Below, in pieces: positions 21,107 to 30,827 of a DNA stretch of 64,000 nt. The notes beneath the pieces were generated by a model. That model saw only the letters and a list, made by a program, of their open reading frames with translations. It was not told the DNA's origin and ran no database searches. Origin of the DNA: Candidatus Poribacteria bacterium. GTDB lineage: Bacteria; Poribacteria; WGA-4E; WGA-3G. Numbering within the stretch: the stretch's first letter is position 1; each line of letters begins with the position of its first letter. The stretch lies in NCBI GenBank assembly GCA_003635315.1, contig PYJD01000027.1, forward strand, positions 1 through 64,000. The letters run 5' to 3'. The position numbers and the translations under genes are program-made.

Positions 21107-21921
21107 TGTATAAAGAATTACCAGGAATTACAACACCCAATGATGATGATATTTTGTGGCGATATATGAGTTTTGAGAAATTCGTCAATATGTTGGATAC
21201 TAAAACTCTGTTTTTTACAAGAGCTTATAAATATGAAGATCCTTTTGAGGGATATTTACCCCGATGGGTGCAGGAAGTTTATATAGACTCTTTCAAAGAC
21301 CATCCCATTTTAAGTTATAGTGTAGATTGTGCGAAAAAAATAGATGAAATTAGGCACAAATATGTAATGTGCAACTGTTGGCATCAGAATGAAGAAGAAT
21401 CTATGGCAATGTGGCAACAATATCGGATAAGTAATACTGGTATTGCCATAAAAACTACTATGGAAAGATTGAAAAATAGCTTAAAAGACAATATAGAGGT
21501 CTTTATTGGTGAAATTGAATATCTTCAACGTTCGACTTATGCCAATAGGTATGTCCATAAGTATCAAGAATCAAAATCAGATGAAAAGTGGTTATATCTC
21601 CCTTATTTCCATAAGAGAACATGTTATAAATACGAGAATGAAGTCCGGTTAATTATGGATGCTGATCAGATTATAGAGCACGTATTTAATAATACATCTG
21701 TTGAGGATATTTTAAACAATATTTTTATAAAGGAGAATTTACCTGATATTGATAACAAAGGCAGAACCTATAACGTTGATGTCAATACATTGATTGCTGA
21801 AATTGTTATTTCACCGTATGCTGAGAAGTGGATAAAATCAACGGTTCAATCAGTGGTTCACCAATACAAATCTCATATTAAAGTCAAACAATCAACACTG
21901 TTGAAAGGATCTTATTGTTGA
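21106..21921 (+). CDS. DUF2971 family protein
   Basis: A 271-residue protein matching the DUF2971 pattern: an N-terminal LWRYMSFEKFVNMLDTKTLF, then EDPFEGYLP, a central CNCWHQNEEESMAMW-x-x-Y and a C-terminal KYENEVRLIM. The function of the family is unknown; its members are common in accessory and defence-related regions. The start codon overlaps the stop of the metalloprotease gene by one base (TAATG), so it is coupled to it in translation although the products look unrelated. There is no signal peptide. Followed by about 300 bp with decayed HNH fragments. Confidence 0.75.
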   Translation: MYKELPGITTPNDDDILWRYMSFEKFVNMLDTKTLFFTRAYKYEDPFEGYLPRWVQEVYIDSFKDHPILSYSVDCAKKIDEIRHKYVMCNCWHQNEEESMAMWQQYRISNTGIAIKTTMERLKNSLKDNIEVFIGEIEYLQRSTYANRYVHKYQESKSDEKWLYLPYFHKRTCYKYENEVRLIMDADQIIEHVFNNTSVEDILNNIFIKENLPDIDNKGRTYNVDVNTLIAEIVISPYAEKWIKSTVQSVVHQYKSHIKVKQSTLLKGSYC

Positions 21922-21994
21922 ATATGAGTAAAGCAGAAAAGTTTGATTGCATGCCTAATATCAAAGGACTGAACTAAATACTATACACTGTATA

Positions 21995-22400
21995 TCCAAT
22001 CGGATGTGTGAAAAACGCAAAGATATCTTAAGGCGCGATGGATACCTATGTGCTTGCGGATTTAAGGTGCCACATTTGAAACGGACCTCTATAGGATTTG
22101 GTAGCGTTGTGTGAGTATTGTCATAATGATTGTATGAAAGGCGAAATGAATATCGTAGTTGGTGATTATGACAATGCCAAAAAAGAAATTGTTATCAGAT
22201 AAAGAAGAATAGCTGATCTAAGAATTATACTAATGAACCTTGGCATGCCATCCGTAATCACGTCATCAAGCGCGATAAGGGATAGTGCAAAGGATGTGAC
22301 AGACAAACGACTAAAATACACTATATCAAACCACGCCGTCAAGGTGGTTCTAATCGTTTATCAAATCTGGAACCTCTCTGTGGACGATGCCATGACTATA
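21995..22400 (+). pseudogene. Decayed HNH endonuclease remnants
   Basis: Two fragments without an intact reading frame. One, from about 22000, reads MCEKRKDILRRDGYLCACGF, an HNH-like start with a CxC zinc knuckle. The second, in the frame beginning 22232, reads HAIRNHVIKRDKG, then a stop codon, then CKGCDRQTTKIHYIKPRRQG and GSNRLSNLEPLCGRCH. This is the canonical HNH arrangement with paired Cys motifs. The internal stop and lack of a start indicate decay. An overlapping open frame from 22233 runs into the next gene but encodes no recognisable protein in this stretch. Confidence 0.65.
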
Positions 22401-22592
22401 GGTCCAGTTCCTGCATTTGCACTCAGACGGGCTTTTGGTATCAGACAATCCGATATACCTGCTGCTCGACAGAGAATACATAGTAGAATAGCACAATTCC
22501 AACAACGACAGAGAGGACATCAAAGAAGTAAAATCTTATGCATGAGATATGCATTAACATGTGCTTATAGAGAAAGGAGAAAGATATATTTT

Positions 22593-23945
22593 ATGTCAAC
22601 TGAGGTTTCTGTAATTATAGGGTTATTACTTTTAGTGCTTGTTTGTTGTCTCATAACTCTCTTCAAGCAAAAACGAAGTTTACAGCGATTCAATAGTATT
22701 GTTGATTTGGAAGCAGAACAGAACAGAATCCATGAATCTATTGAACAAGACCAAAAAGAAGCCAAAGAAATCTTAGCCTCGTTAAATTCGCAACAAAGTC
22801 GTATTCAATCTGAAATAACTGATGCCCAAGAAACTTTGACAACCCTTAGAGATGAGATTACTGTTGTTCAAGATACTGTAGAAATCCAATCATTTGGACT
22901 TTATGAACCTAAATACGATTTTGGAACTGCTACTGAGTATAAAGAGAAACTTGATGAAATACGAGCAGAACAGAAATATATGATCAAGGAGAAGATTGCG
23001 ATTATCTGTTTCACTGAGTGGACTGTTGATGGTAACAAGGCAAAAGGACGAAGAATGACTGACAGACAAATAAAATTGATGGCGCGTGCTTTTAATGGTG
23101 AATGCGATTCAATAATTCACAAGGTTCGCTTCAATAACTACTACAGTATAGAAAAACGGATTCAGGCAGTCTATAAAGCCATCAACAAACTTGGAGAACC
23201 CAACAATTGTTCTATCCAGACAGATTATCTTAATTTGAAACTTAATGAACTCAGCCTTGTCCATGAATATGAAGAGCAACGCCAAATTGAGATGGAAGAG
23301 CAACGCAGAATTCGTGAACAGATACGCGATGAAGAACGTGCCCAACGTGAAATAGAAAAAGCGCAACAAGAGGCTGAAAAAGAGGAACAACGTTATCAGA
23401 AAGCATTAGAAAAAGCACGTCAAGATGTTGAAGAAGCAACAGGGGCAAGACAGGATAAATTACAATCCGAGATTGAGCGACTGAACGAGTTATTACTGGA
23501 AGCACAGGCAAACAAGGAACGCGCAATGTCAAGGGCACAGATGACGAAATCAGGTCATGTCTACGTTATATCTAATATAGGGTCTTTTGGTGAAAATGTC
23601 TATAAAGTTGGGATGACCCGTAGACTGGAACCGAATGATCGGGTCAGGGAGCTTGGTGACGCTTCTGTTCCATTTCTTTTTGATATTCATGCGATGATCT
23701 ATTCAGAAAATGCACCTGAGCTTGAGAATGAAATACATCGTGTTCTTGAAAAGCGGAGTGTTAATAGGATCAACACACGCAAAGAATTTTTCAACGTTAG
23801 TCTTGATGAGATTGAAGACATCGTTAGAAAGCAAGATGTTAATGCTGAGTTTATTCGTATTCCTGACGCAAAGGAATTTAGAGAAACTCAACTTATAATT
23901 GCAGGGGAACTGGATGCTGCAAATGAGGATATACAGTCAAATTAG
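22593..23945 (+). CDS. DUF4041 / T5orf172 (GIY-YIG-like) domain protein
   Basis: A 450-residue protein. An N-terminal membrane helix (about residues 5-25, IIGLLLLVLVCCLITLF) is followed by a coiled coil, a DUF4041-like region (about 115-226), a long charged coiled coil rich in E, Q and R (220-315), and a C-terminal T5orf172/MUG113 domain (320-415). That last domain includes GHVYVISN and NVYKVGMTRR, the beta-hairpin of the GIY-YIG superfamily. Such proteins occur in phages and mobile regions and are presumed nucleases or DNA-associated factors. The start at 22593 is chosen because AAAGGAGAAAG lies upstream. An upstream extension to 22233 crosses HNH debris. Confidence 0.75.
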   Translation: MSTEVSVIIGLLLLVLVCCLITLFKQKRSLQRFNSIVDLEAEQNRIHESIEQDQKEAKEILASLNSQQSRIQSEITDAQETLTTLRDEITVVQDTVEIQSFGLYEPKYDFGTATEYKEKLDEIRAEQKYMIKEKIAIICFTEWTVDGNKAKGRRMTDRQIKLMARAFNGECDSIIHKVRFNNYYSIEKRIQAVYKAINKLGEPNNCSIQTDYLNLKLNELSLVHEYEEQRQIEMEEQRRIREQIRDEERAQREIEKAQQEAEKEEQRYQKALEKARQDVEEATGARQDKLQSEIERLNELLLEAQANKERAMSRAQMTKSGHVYVISNIGSFGENVYKVGMTRRLEPNDRVRELGDASVPFLFDIHAMIYSENAPELENEIHRVLEKRSVNRINTRKEFFNVSLDEIEDIVRKQDVNAEFIRIPDAKEFRETQLIIAGELDAANEDIQSN

Positions 23946-23959
23946 CACTTAAAAACTAA

Positions 23960-24016
23960 TAGGCACACTCGATACCGCATCCCATGCAGTGGGTATCAGC
24001 ATACAGAGTGTGCCTA
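23960..24016. terminator. Bidirectional hairpin terminator between convergent genes
   Basis: An 11-bp perfect outer stem, TAGGCACACTC (23960-23970) with GAGTGTGCCTA (24006-24016), encloses a second GATACC/GGTATC stem. It lies between the stop of the T5orf172 gene (plus) and the stop of the dehydrogenase gene (minus). There is no long T-run, so Rho-independent action is uncertain. Confidence 0.55.
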
Positions 24017-24033
24017 CGATTATGCAACTAATC

Positions 24034-25113
24034 TTATTCGTGTGGATTATCAGACGTACGAACCTTAATCGCCTCTGGAGTCAACGCACCAAGAGGTTTC
24101 TCTCCCTTAAGCACACGTTCAAAATCGTCAACAATCATATCAGCAACCCGTAGATTCGCATCTTCAGTCCTACCTGCTATATGCGGTGTATGAACCACAT
24201 TATCCCGGTTCCGCAGTTCATCATCGATTGGCACAGGCTCTCTATCATAAACATCAAACGCACCAGCGAGTTCATCTTTCACAATCCGTTCACGCAAAGC
24301 CTCCATATCAACGGCATGTGCACGCGTAATAATTACAACCAACGCACCTTTACGTAGGTGATAGATACGTTCACGGTTCAGCAGGTGTCGTGCTGAAGGT
24401 GTGGGAGGAACAGAGACAAAAACAATATCTGCCCTATCAACCAATGTGTCCATATCTGCGCGTTCTACATCCCATTCTTGTAGCAGTTCATCAGGTACGA
24501 ATGGATCGAATCCCATAACGGTTGCGCCGAATACACTACACCATTTTGCAATCTTTCCGCCAATCTGTCCAAGACCGATAACACCGATCTGTTTTGTACC
24601 GAGATCCCCGTTTACAAAATGAGGATCATCACAGAATTGATGGGCAACGGGAAGTTTTTCTGGTCCCCAGATAGGGTTCTCCCAATCCCACAGTTTTTCA
24701 CCGGTAGCCATCTTCAAATGCCATTGTGCTGTGCGTCGCAACGAAGACAGTGCCAGACCGAAGGCACATTCTGCTACAGATTGGGACCATGCACGCGTGG
24801 ATTCAATCACTGGTATACCACGACTTTGGCATTTTGCGTATGGGATACCGTGTCCCGTGTTATCTGTCATGGTGCCGACTACTTTGAGTTTTGGTGCGTT
24901 ATCTATACACTCTTCAGTGAGACGACCACCCCACTGTGAGATTCCGATGATTTCGCTGAGATCCACCTGTTGGTGGATAGGATCTTGACTGGTGGTATTG
25001 AGAACGAGGGTTACACCTAATTCTTCCAGACGTGTCACCATCTGTTCATGAACAAAGGGCCACGAACGTTCTAAACCCGGATTACGCGTAAATAGAAATT
25101 GGTGTGTTGCCAT
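24034..25113 (-). CDS. D-isomer-specific 2-hydroxyacid dehydrogenase
   Basis: A 359-residue NAD-dependent dehydrogenase. The Rossmann motif is GVIGLGQIGGKIA near residue 178, followed by an acidic residue in FDPF. The catalytic set is the Arg of VVIITRAHAVD, the Glu of DREPVPIDDEL and the His of HTPHIAGRT. The family includes phosphoglycerate, glyoxylate/hydroxypyruvate and sugar-acid dehydrogenases; the substrate cannot be told. It lies 16 bp downstream of the GH2 gene on the same strand, probably one operon, which suggests oxidation or reduction of a sugar acid released by that glycosidase. Confidence 0.88.
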   Translation of the reverse strand: MATHQFLFTRNPGLERSWPFVHEQMVTRLEELGVTLVLNTTSQDPIHQQVDLSEIIGISQWGGRLTEECIDNAPKLKVVGTMTDNTGHGIPYAKCQSRGIPVIESTRAWSQSVAECAFGLALSSLRRTAQWHLKMATGEKLWDWENPIWGPEKLPVAHQFCDDPHFVNGDLGTKQIGVIGLGQIGGKIAKWCSVFGATVMGFDPFVPDELLQEWDVERADMDTLVDRADIVFVSVPPTPSARHLLNRERIYHLRKGALVVIITRAHAVDMEALRERIVKDELAGAFDVYDREPVPIDDELRNRDNVVHTPHIAGRTEDANLRVADMIVDDFERVLKGEKPLGALTPEAIKVRTSDNPHE

Positions 25114-25129
25114 TCAATGAATTCTCCTT

Positions 25130-27799
25130 TTATGAAATGATGATATGTGGTGCAGTAGGATACCTACCGCGACGGTTACCATAAAGTGTAAGTCCACCTC
25201 TGTTTTCGGCATTACCTTTGACTTCATAACGTACAGTAAGTGTATCAGCGTCACCATTCAGACATGTTTCCTTATCTAATGGTATCCGATACAAGTAGCC
25301 GTAGTTACCAAGGTTTTCGTGAATATAGGTGAGGACACCACGGGCATCTGCAGGACAATCGGGAAGTGTCAATGTTTCTACGTCAACCCCGTTAACAGAA
25401 ATTGTAACATCGGATGGAAATTTTTCGGGTTCTGTTTGCCGTGAACCCCCGTTTGATGAAGAAGCTTCAAAAACGAGTTCCAACTTTGTAATCTCTTCAC
25501 GGATTACATCATCAGGGAGAGACACTTGATATTCAACGTATCCGGTGCCTTGTGCTGTAAGACGTTGCTCGGTGATTTCTGATCCAGCATCCCATTTGCT
25601 AATTGAGATGTCTCCTGGAAGATGGGAAAGTGACGTAAGACCTGAAGTGTCTTCTAAGTATATCTCAAAATTGATGTAATTTCGTGCGACAACTGCACCT
25701 GTATCATCAGATACCCATACATGTAACGTGCCAACAGATGCGTTGACTTCTGGGATGGTAAGTTCAAGCTGATGTACATGTTCTACCTGATACTGTGGGA
25801 ACGGAATACCAACACTACCACTCACGCGTCTACGAGTGAGTTCGCCATTTTGCTCAAGTGTGTCCAGTTGCCAATGGAGTGTTGTACCATTAATCGTTTT
25901 GTGTGAGTAGTGACTTGCATAGATATCCGCTTTTATGGTATCACCGGGAGCAACGACTGTACCGGGTGGATAGTCAATGGCAATAAAATCAAGCGTATTG
26001 ATGTCGTTATAGTCGTATCCAAATTCCTTGACGGAACGGTCATAGTTCATAAAACCGTTGTGTTCCCATTCAATATCCTGCAGCTCGGTATAGATGTATC
26101 CGCAGATTTTCGGATGGAGGCGTAACTCGTTTGTCAGATACTTAAAGCACCAAGCGACATCTTTATCACCTGCCCCGGCACTAATGCCACCATATTCACT
26201 ATTAATTAATGGAGCATCCGTTTGCACATTATCACCAGCATAATTAAACTTTGAACCGGGATATGTCTGTTCAACAACGTGAGCGATATGATCTTTAGCA
26301 TGTTTGTAATCATTGATATAGAAATGCCAAGAGTTGATGTCGGTTTCAACGTGGTCATAAAGACACGGAGAATTATCTTCAACAAGACGAGTAGGATCAA
26401 GTGATTTCGCTAAGTGATACATCTCTCTAACCCATTCTTGTCGATCTTTTAGCTCTTTGTATTCTCCTCCACCGAGACCCCACGTTTCATTGAAATTGCA
26501 CCACGAAATGATGGATGGATGATTGAAATCCCGAGCGATGTTGCCCCGTAGTGTTGTTTCTAATCTGCTTTTCGCCAATTCCGTATAGCTACCGAAGTTG
26601 GGAATATCACACATAAAGAGCATACCCAATTTGTCTGCCCAGTAGTAGAGGCGCGGTTCATCAACTTTGATATGGAGACGTAGAAAGTTAAATCCGAATT
26701 CTTTCGCACGTTCAATATCAGTTCGGATTGCCTCATCCGTAAGGAAGGTATATACCCCATCCGGCATGAATGACTGATTGAGTGCACCTAACAGATATAC
26801 CGGACGGTTGTTAAGGCATATATAGTTGTAATCACCACCTGGTGCCTTTTCAATGGAAACTTTCCGCATACCGAAATAGGTGTAAATTCTATCGATGACA
26901 GATTCATCAGACACCAATTTGAGTGTGACATTGTAAAGGTTAGGTGTATCTACATCCCAAAGTCTGAGTTTATCTTCAGGAATATATACGGTAAATTCTG
27001 TTTTGTTTGCAGCGTCAACTTTTCCTGCCATATCTTCACATTCCCAATGTATTTCGGTTCCGGATGCAAACTCACCATCAATTGTTACATCAAAGGTAGC
27101 AGTGCTATTGTCAATATCGGGAGTGATATGGCATTGATTTATATATGTTTCGTTTCTGGGTTCCAGTATAACAGGTTGCCAGATGCCGCTGGTACGAACA
27201 TACCATCCAATCTGTTTTCCGGCAAGTTGTTCCCCGTGGTTTTGTGCATCATACACACGCACAACAATATCTGCTGGTTTTCCGGGTGTAAGGACATCTG
27301 TTATGTCAAATTCGAACGGGAGATATCCGTTTGAATTGCTACCGATGGCTTTACCGTTTACCCACACAGTTGTTTCCCAATCAACAGCACAGAATTTCAA
27401 AATAACACGTTTATTTTCCCAGTTATCCGGTATTGAAACAGTTCTACGATACCATCCGATTGTATGTCGTAGTTCACCCCGGTAATTTCCTTCTCGGCTT
27501 AGACCACCACACGTGACCTCTTGTGGGTTAAGATAGGCATTTGTGCTTAGGTAATTCTCGCTATTAGCTTGGTCTTCTTCTCCCCACGCTGCAAGGCTTT
27601 CCCATGGGTACGGGACCTGTATTTGTAGTGGAAAATCACCACCATTTGGTGAAAACCATTCTTCTTTATTACCGACATCATTTGGGTCAAATGCAAATTC
27701 CCATGTGCCGTTTAGATTTATCCAGTCAATTCCTTCGGAGGTGCCACGTTGAAAATCGGGTCTTGGATATTCTGGGCGTGGTGTTTCAATTTTTGTCAC
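25130..27799 (-). CDS. Glycoside hydrolase family 2 protein
   Basis: An 889-residue GH2 enzyme with the usual order: a sugar-binding jelly-roll (about 25-190, WYRRTVSIPDNWENKRVIL), an Ig-like domain and a TIM barrel. The acid/base Glu is in WCNFNETWG near 436 and the likely nucleophile Glu in INSEYGG near 533. A C-terminal beta-rich extension of about 250 residues follows. The family includes beta-galactosidase, beta-glucuronidase and beta-mannosidase; which one is not decidable here. There is no signal peptide, so it probably acts on imported oligosaccharides. It is first gene of a two-gene operon with the dehydrogenase. Confidence 0.9.
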   Translation of the reverse strand: MTKIETPRPEYPRPDFQRGTSEGIDWINLNGTWEFAFDPNDVGNKEEWFSPNGGDFPLQIQVPYPWESLAAWGEEDQANSENYLSTNAYLNPQEVTCGGLSREGNYRGELRHTIGWYRRTVSIPDNWENKRVILKFCAVDWETTVWVNGKAIGSNSNGYLPFEFDITDVLTPGKPADIVVRVYDAQNHGEQLAGKQIGWYVRTSGIWQPVILEPRNETYINQCHITPDIDNSTATFDVTIDGEFASGTEIHWECEDMAGKVDAANKTEFTVYIPEDKLRLWDVDTPNLYNVTLKLVSDESVIDRIYTYFGMRKVSIEKAPGGDYNYICLNNRPVYLLGALNQSFMPDGVYTFLTDEAIRTDIERAKEFGFNFLRLHIKVDEPRLYYWADKLGMLFMCDIPNFGSYTELAKSRLETTLRGNIARDFNHPSIISWCNFNETWGLGGGEYKELKDRQEWVREMYHLAKSLDPTRLVEDNSPCLYDHVETDINSWHFYINDYKHAKDHIAHVVEQTYPGSKFNYAGDNVQTDAPLINSEYGGISAGAGDKDVAWCFKYLTNELRLHPKICGYIYTELQDIEWEHNGFMNYDRSVKEFGYDYNDINTLDFIAIDYPPGTVVAPGDTIKADIYASHYSHKTINGTTLHWQLDTLEQNGELTRRRVSGSVGIPFPQYQVEHVHQLELTIPEVNASVGTLHVWVSDDTGAVVARNYINFEIYLEDTSGLTSLSHLPGDISISKWDAGSEITEQRLTAQGTGYVEYQVSLPDDVIREEITKLELVFEASSSNGGSRQTEPEKFPSDVTISVNGVDVETLTLPDCPADARGVLTYIHENLGNYGYLYRIPLDKETCLNGDADTLTVRYEVKGNAENRGGLTLYGNRRGRYPTAPHIIIS

Positions 27800-28177
27800 T
27801 ATTAGTCCGTCCTTGTTCTTTTTATATGCGTAGATAAATTTTATTGTACATTATAGGAAATTAGCTGTTTTGATTCAATAGAAATCAAGACTCAAGATAT
27901 GTATAGTTATTTTTACATTAATTCCCTTATATTGTGTTTGGAGTACGTGGATTGCATATATTTAACGTGTTTTAGATCGGCAGATAATGTTTGTTCCTTA
28001 GACGAGTAATGAGAAATCTGATACTTACAATCTTAAAGCTTCTGTAATATATAATTGTATAAAATAAAATATTTTAACTAAAAGTAATCATTTTGATCTC
28101 TTTCTACGTCATGTAAGGTGAATATAGGATATTCTAATGTGAAATATAGATTGTCCTAAAGTTAGTATGGGGTTTAA
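27800..28177. other. Divergent intergenic region, no gene seen
   Basis: 378 bp of AT-rich DNA between the divergent GH2 operon and the sigma-factor gene. It must contain promoters for both sides, but no convincing -35/-10 pair, RNA gene or repeat was found. Confidence 0.5.
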
Positions 28178-28729
28178 ATGTTATCTTTTCCCTCAGATAC
28201 AATTTTATTAAAACAGATTCAAAACGGCAATTTCGATGCTGTGGGTGTTCTTATTAGCAAGTATGAACGTCTGTTACAGACAATCATACGAAACGAAGTT
28301 TTCAATCCTGAAGCAGCTTACGATGTATATAGCGAAACATGCCTTGCTATTATCCGACGGTTTCGTCATAAAGGTGTTACAGATATCGAAGCTGTTAATA
28401 AATGGTTGAAACAGGTTGCTCGGAGCAAATGTCGAGAACATTGGCGAGATGAAGAAAAACGTCGAGAACTAACGGAATTTGCACAAGAAAAACATGCGGC
28501 TGATTTAGAGCAAGAATTTCTTAAAGGGCGACGTCAGAATGAGATATTTGAGGTAATTGATAAAATGAGCTCTATATACAAGATGGTCGTTGAATTATGG
28601 TTTGAAGGATGGACTTCTGTTGAGATCGGTGAGAAGTTGGGCATCCCAGAAAGCACTGTGAAGTCTCGCAAACGTGTGATTATTAGGAAAGTGCGTGAGC
28701 ATTTCGGTGTGTCGCTATTGCAAGAATGA
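28178..28729 (+). CDS. ECF-type RNA polymerase sigma factor
   Basis: A 183-residue sigma-70-family protein. The sigma region 2-like part is at about residues 10-90 (LISKYERLLQTIIRN, then WLKQVARSKCREHWRD). The region 4 helix-turn-helix is at about 120-175 (VVELWFEGWTSVEIGEKLGI, then PESTVKSRKRVIIRKVREHF). There is no adjacent anti-sigma gene. The next gene, 205 bp downstream, encodes a secreted protein. The SD sequence is weak. Assignment as an ECF sigma is by pattern; the subgroup is unknown. Confidence 0.85.
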   Translation: MLSFPSDTILLKQIQNGNFDAVGVLISKYERLLQTIIRNEVFNPEAAYDVYSETCLAIIRRFRHKGVTDIEAVNKWLKQVARSKCREHWRDEEKRRELTEFAQEKHAADLEQEFLKGRRQNEIFEVIDKMSSIYKMVVELWFEGWTSVEIGEKLGIPESTVKSRKRVIIRKVREHFGVSLLQE

Positions 28730-28934
28730 AAATGGTAGTAGTGTATTCAATGACGTTTTGTTTACTGTATACGGGAGATGTGCTAAAATATAGTACTTCT
28801 CCTTCCTTTAGTCATATACATATATTTGAGTAAGGATCAAGTTGTATGCTATAGAGGGTTATCGTACAGACTGTTCAAATCATTAGTAATGTAGAACCCT
28901 CAAATACTAAATAGGAGACAAAAAAATAATCAGA

Positions 28935-29750
28935 TTGAAATCAATCGGCATCGTTCTTACGATGCTACTTTCCATATACCTTATCGGTATTGTCAATAAT
29001 TGTGAGGCAGCGTCTATTACCTATCTGAATGTAACTGCGAATACAGATTATGGCAGTGGCGGGGAGTTCTATGCGTCTCTGTCAGCGAATGAAAATATCA
29101 GTTATATCGACTGGTATGTCAAACATACGTATCCATTAGAAGAAGATGAAGTAAGTGAATATAAGCATGTATTAACCAGTATGCATCATAGTGGTACGAA
29201 AAGTGTCTATGTATACCTTGGTTCGTTCGATGGTAACATAAAGATCGCTGAGTATGATATAAAGGCAGTCGCTACGTTTACGGATGCAGAGAATAATACG
29301 TCCTCTGACACCAGCACTACCTTGACATCTGTATATAAACCTCATATTGCTCCTGATAGCGGAGAAAAAGAAACGGGTGTCTACGGCTACTCAGAACTGA
29401 CAGCACACTACTACGACGGTTCGTATATTGTGATGGACGGGTATGCCTGTTTATATAATAACACCGATGATGATGCGACAGGGTCAGGTAGGTTCAGACA
29501 TACAGCACTTAACAAAGGGTTAGATGAGTTAGAACAGCCATTGCCAATTTCGACCTTTCCATCTGGTCAAGCTTACGGTTATAGTACCAGTGATTGGGGC
29601 ACTTACTTCAATTTTTTTGCTGGGGACCTACGTGATACTGACAGCTGGGAATGTAATGCGTACCTACGAATCGAAGTACAGCAGGGAAACGAAAAAGAGG
29701 ACTGGTTGGCGCAAATGAATAATACGTTTGATCGTAATGACTACCGATAA
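28935..29750 (+). CDS. Secreted protein of unknown function
   Basis: A 271-residue protein. A signal peptide spans residues 1-25 (MKSIGIVLTMLLSIYLIGIV, cleavage likely after NCEA). The mature part is Tyr/Asp/Ser-rich and predicted beta-sheet, with Ig-like patches (YDIKAVATFTDAENNTSS). No family was recognised. The start is TTG at 28935, chosen to retain the signal peptide; AGGAGA lies rather far upstream (about 17 bp), so the start is uncertain. It lies 57 bp before a TolB-like propeller gene on the same strand. Confidence 0.6.
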   Translation: MKSIGIVLTMLLSIYLIGIVNNCEAASITYLNVTANTDYGSGGEFYASLSANENISYIDWYVKHTYPLEEDEVSEYKHVLTSMHHSGTKSVYVYLGSFDGNIKIAEYDIKAVATFTDAENNTSSDTSTTLTSVYKPHIAPDSGEKETGVYGYSELTAHYYDGSYIVMDGYACLYNNTDDDATGSGRFRHTALNKGLDELEQPLPISTFPSGQAYGYSTSDWGTYFNFFAGDLRDTDSWECNAYLRIEVQQGNEKEDWLAQMNNTFDRNDYR

Positions 29751-29807
29751 CCCTATTCTAACGGCAGAGGACACACACCTTTGCCGTTACTTTCAAGGAG
29801 TAAAATC

Positions 29808-30827
29808 ATGGCACTACAAAAAGTAAGTTTGCTTTGTCTACTGCTGCTACTGTTTTACGGGGTAGCGGCAGATGCTAAAATCCTATTTGGTTCCACACGC
29901 GACGGTATACAAGGTGTTTACGTGATGAATGATGATGGTAGCAACCAGACACTACTCATTGAAGAAGGGGAACGATGGCATCCCTTCCCTAATTGCTGGT
30001 CACCAGACGGTAAATTGATACTCTTTATGAAACGTTATACTGAATACTCGATGCACTTAGATGGCACAAACATCCAGAAACTCAATACCCCAAAAGGATA
30101 TATCGGTAGAATGTCGTTTTCTCCAGATAGTAAATCTATCGTTTTTAACATGAGGGTGGAAATAGACGACAAACAGATAAAGACAGTCAACGTGTTGAAT
30201 ATTGAAACTGGTGCGGTAAAAGAAATTGCCGATGTCAATGCAATATATTGTGATTGGTCTCCTGATGGAAAGTTTATTGTGTTTTCAAAACCGGGGGTGG
30301 TCGGAGATGTAGGCGGTTCCCTTTGGATAATGGATTCCGATGGTCATAATCCACGAAAACTATTGAAATCACCTATACTCGGAAGATACAAAGCTCCACG
30401 CTGGTCACCTGATAGCAAACAGATCCTCTATATCCATGACGAGTATGTCTGGGAACCATGGGAAGGACACGCTGGAATAGCTATTGTATACAAGGCACAC
30501 CGCTATCTCATTTGTGATCGGAACGGCGAGAACATCAAACAACTACGGATACCGAAGGACTGGCGACCAATAGAAATTGACTGGATGGATGATGGAAAAT
30601 CAGTTGTTTTCAGCGCGTATGTCGGATTACCTCTAAATGAACCGGGACCACTTCCGGATCAGTTGCCACCCAGCAATATCTATAAGTACCACATACCAAC
30701 CGGAGAGATAACACAACTCACGGACCATCCGGGCAGGGATGGAACGCTTGATTGGATTAGCGATGATGTGTTATCGGTAACACCACAAGGCAAAAAAAAA
30801 GTGGTGTGGGGAGAAATCAAGCACTGA
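29808..30827 (+). CDS. Periplasmic TolB-like WD40 (PD40) propeller protein
   Basis: A 339-residue exported protein. The signal peptide is MALQKVSLLCLLLLLFYG, cleaved near ADA. It is followed by PD40/TolB-type blades of the form W-SPDGK-I-F (NCWSPDGKLILFM, SFSPDSKSIVF, DWSPDGKFIVFS, RWSPDSKQILYI). The start ATG 29808 is preferred over a TTG at 29781 because AAGGAG lies 8 bp before it. There is no Pal/Tol neighbourhood, so it is a propeller of unknown partner rather than TolB itself. A truncated paralogue lies at 32101-32851. Confidence 0.8.
   Translation: MALQKVSLLCLLLLLFYGVAADAKILFGSTRDGIQGVYVMNDDGSNQTLLIEEGERWHPFPNCWSPDGKLILFMKRYTEYSMHLDGTNIQKLNTPKGYIGRMSFSPDSKSIVFNMRVEIDDKQIKTVNVLNIETGAVKEIADVNAIYCDWSPDGKFIVFSKPGVVGDVGGSLWIMDSDGHNPRKLLKSPILGRYKAPRWSPDSKQILYIHDEYVWEPWEGHAGIAIVYKAHRYLICDRNGENIKQLRIPKDWRPIEIDWMDDGKSVVFSAYVGLPLNEPGPLPDQLPPSNIYKYHIPTGEITQLTDHPGRDGTLDWISDDVLSVTPQGKKKVVWGEIKH

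Noticed and set aside
22233-22592. N-terminal extension of the T5orf172 protein by 120 residues
   Set aside because: The extension is an overlapping frame of HNH debris; the ATG at 22593 has a good ribosome site and begins a membrane helix.
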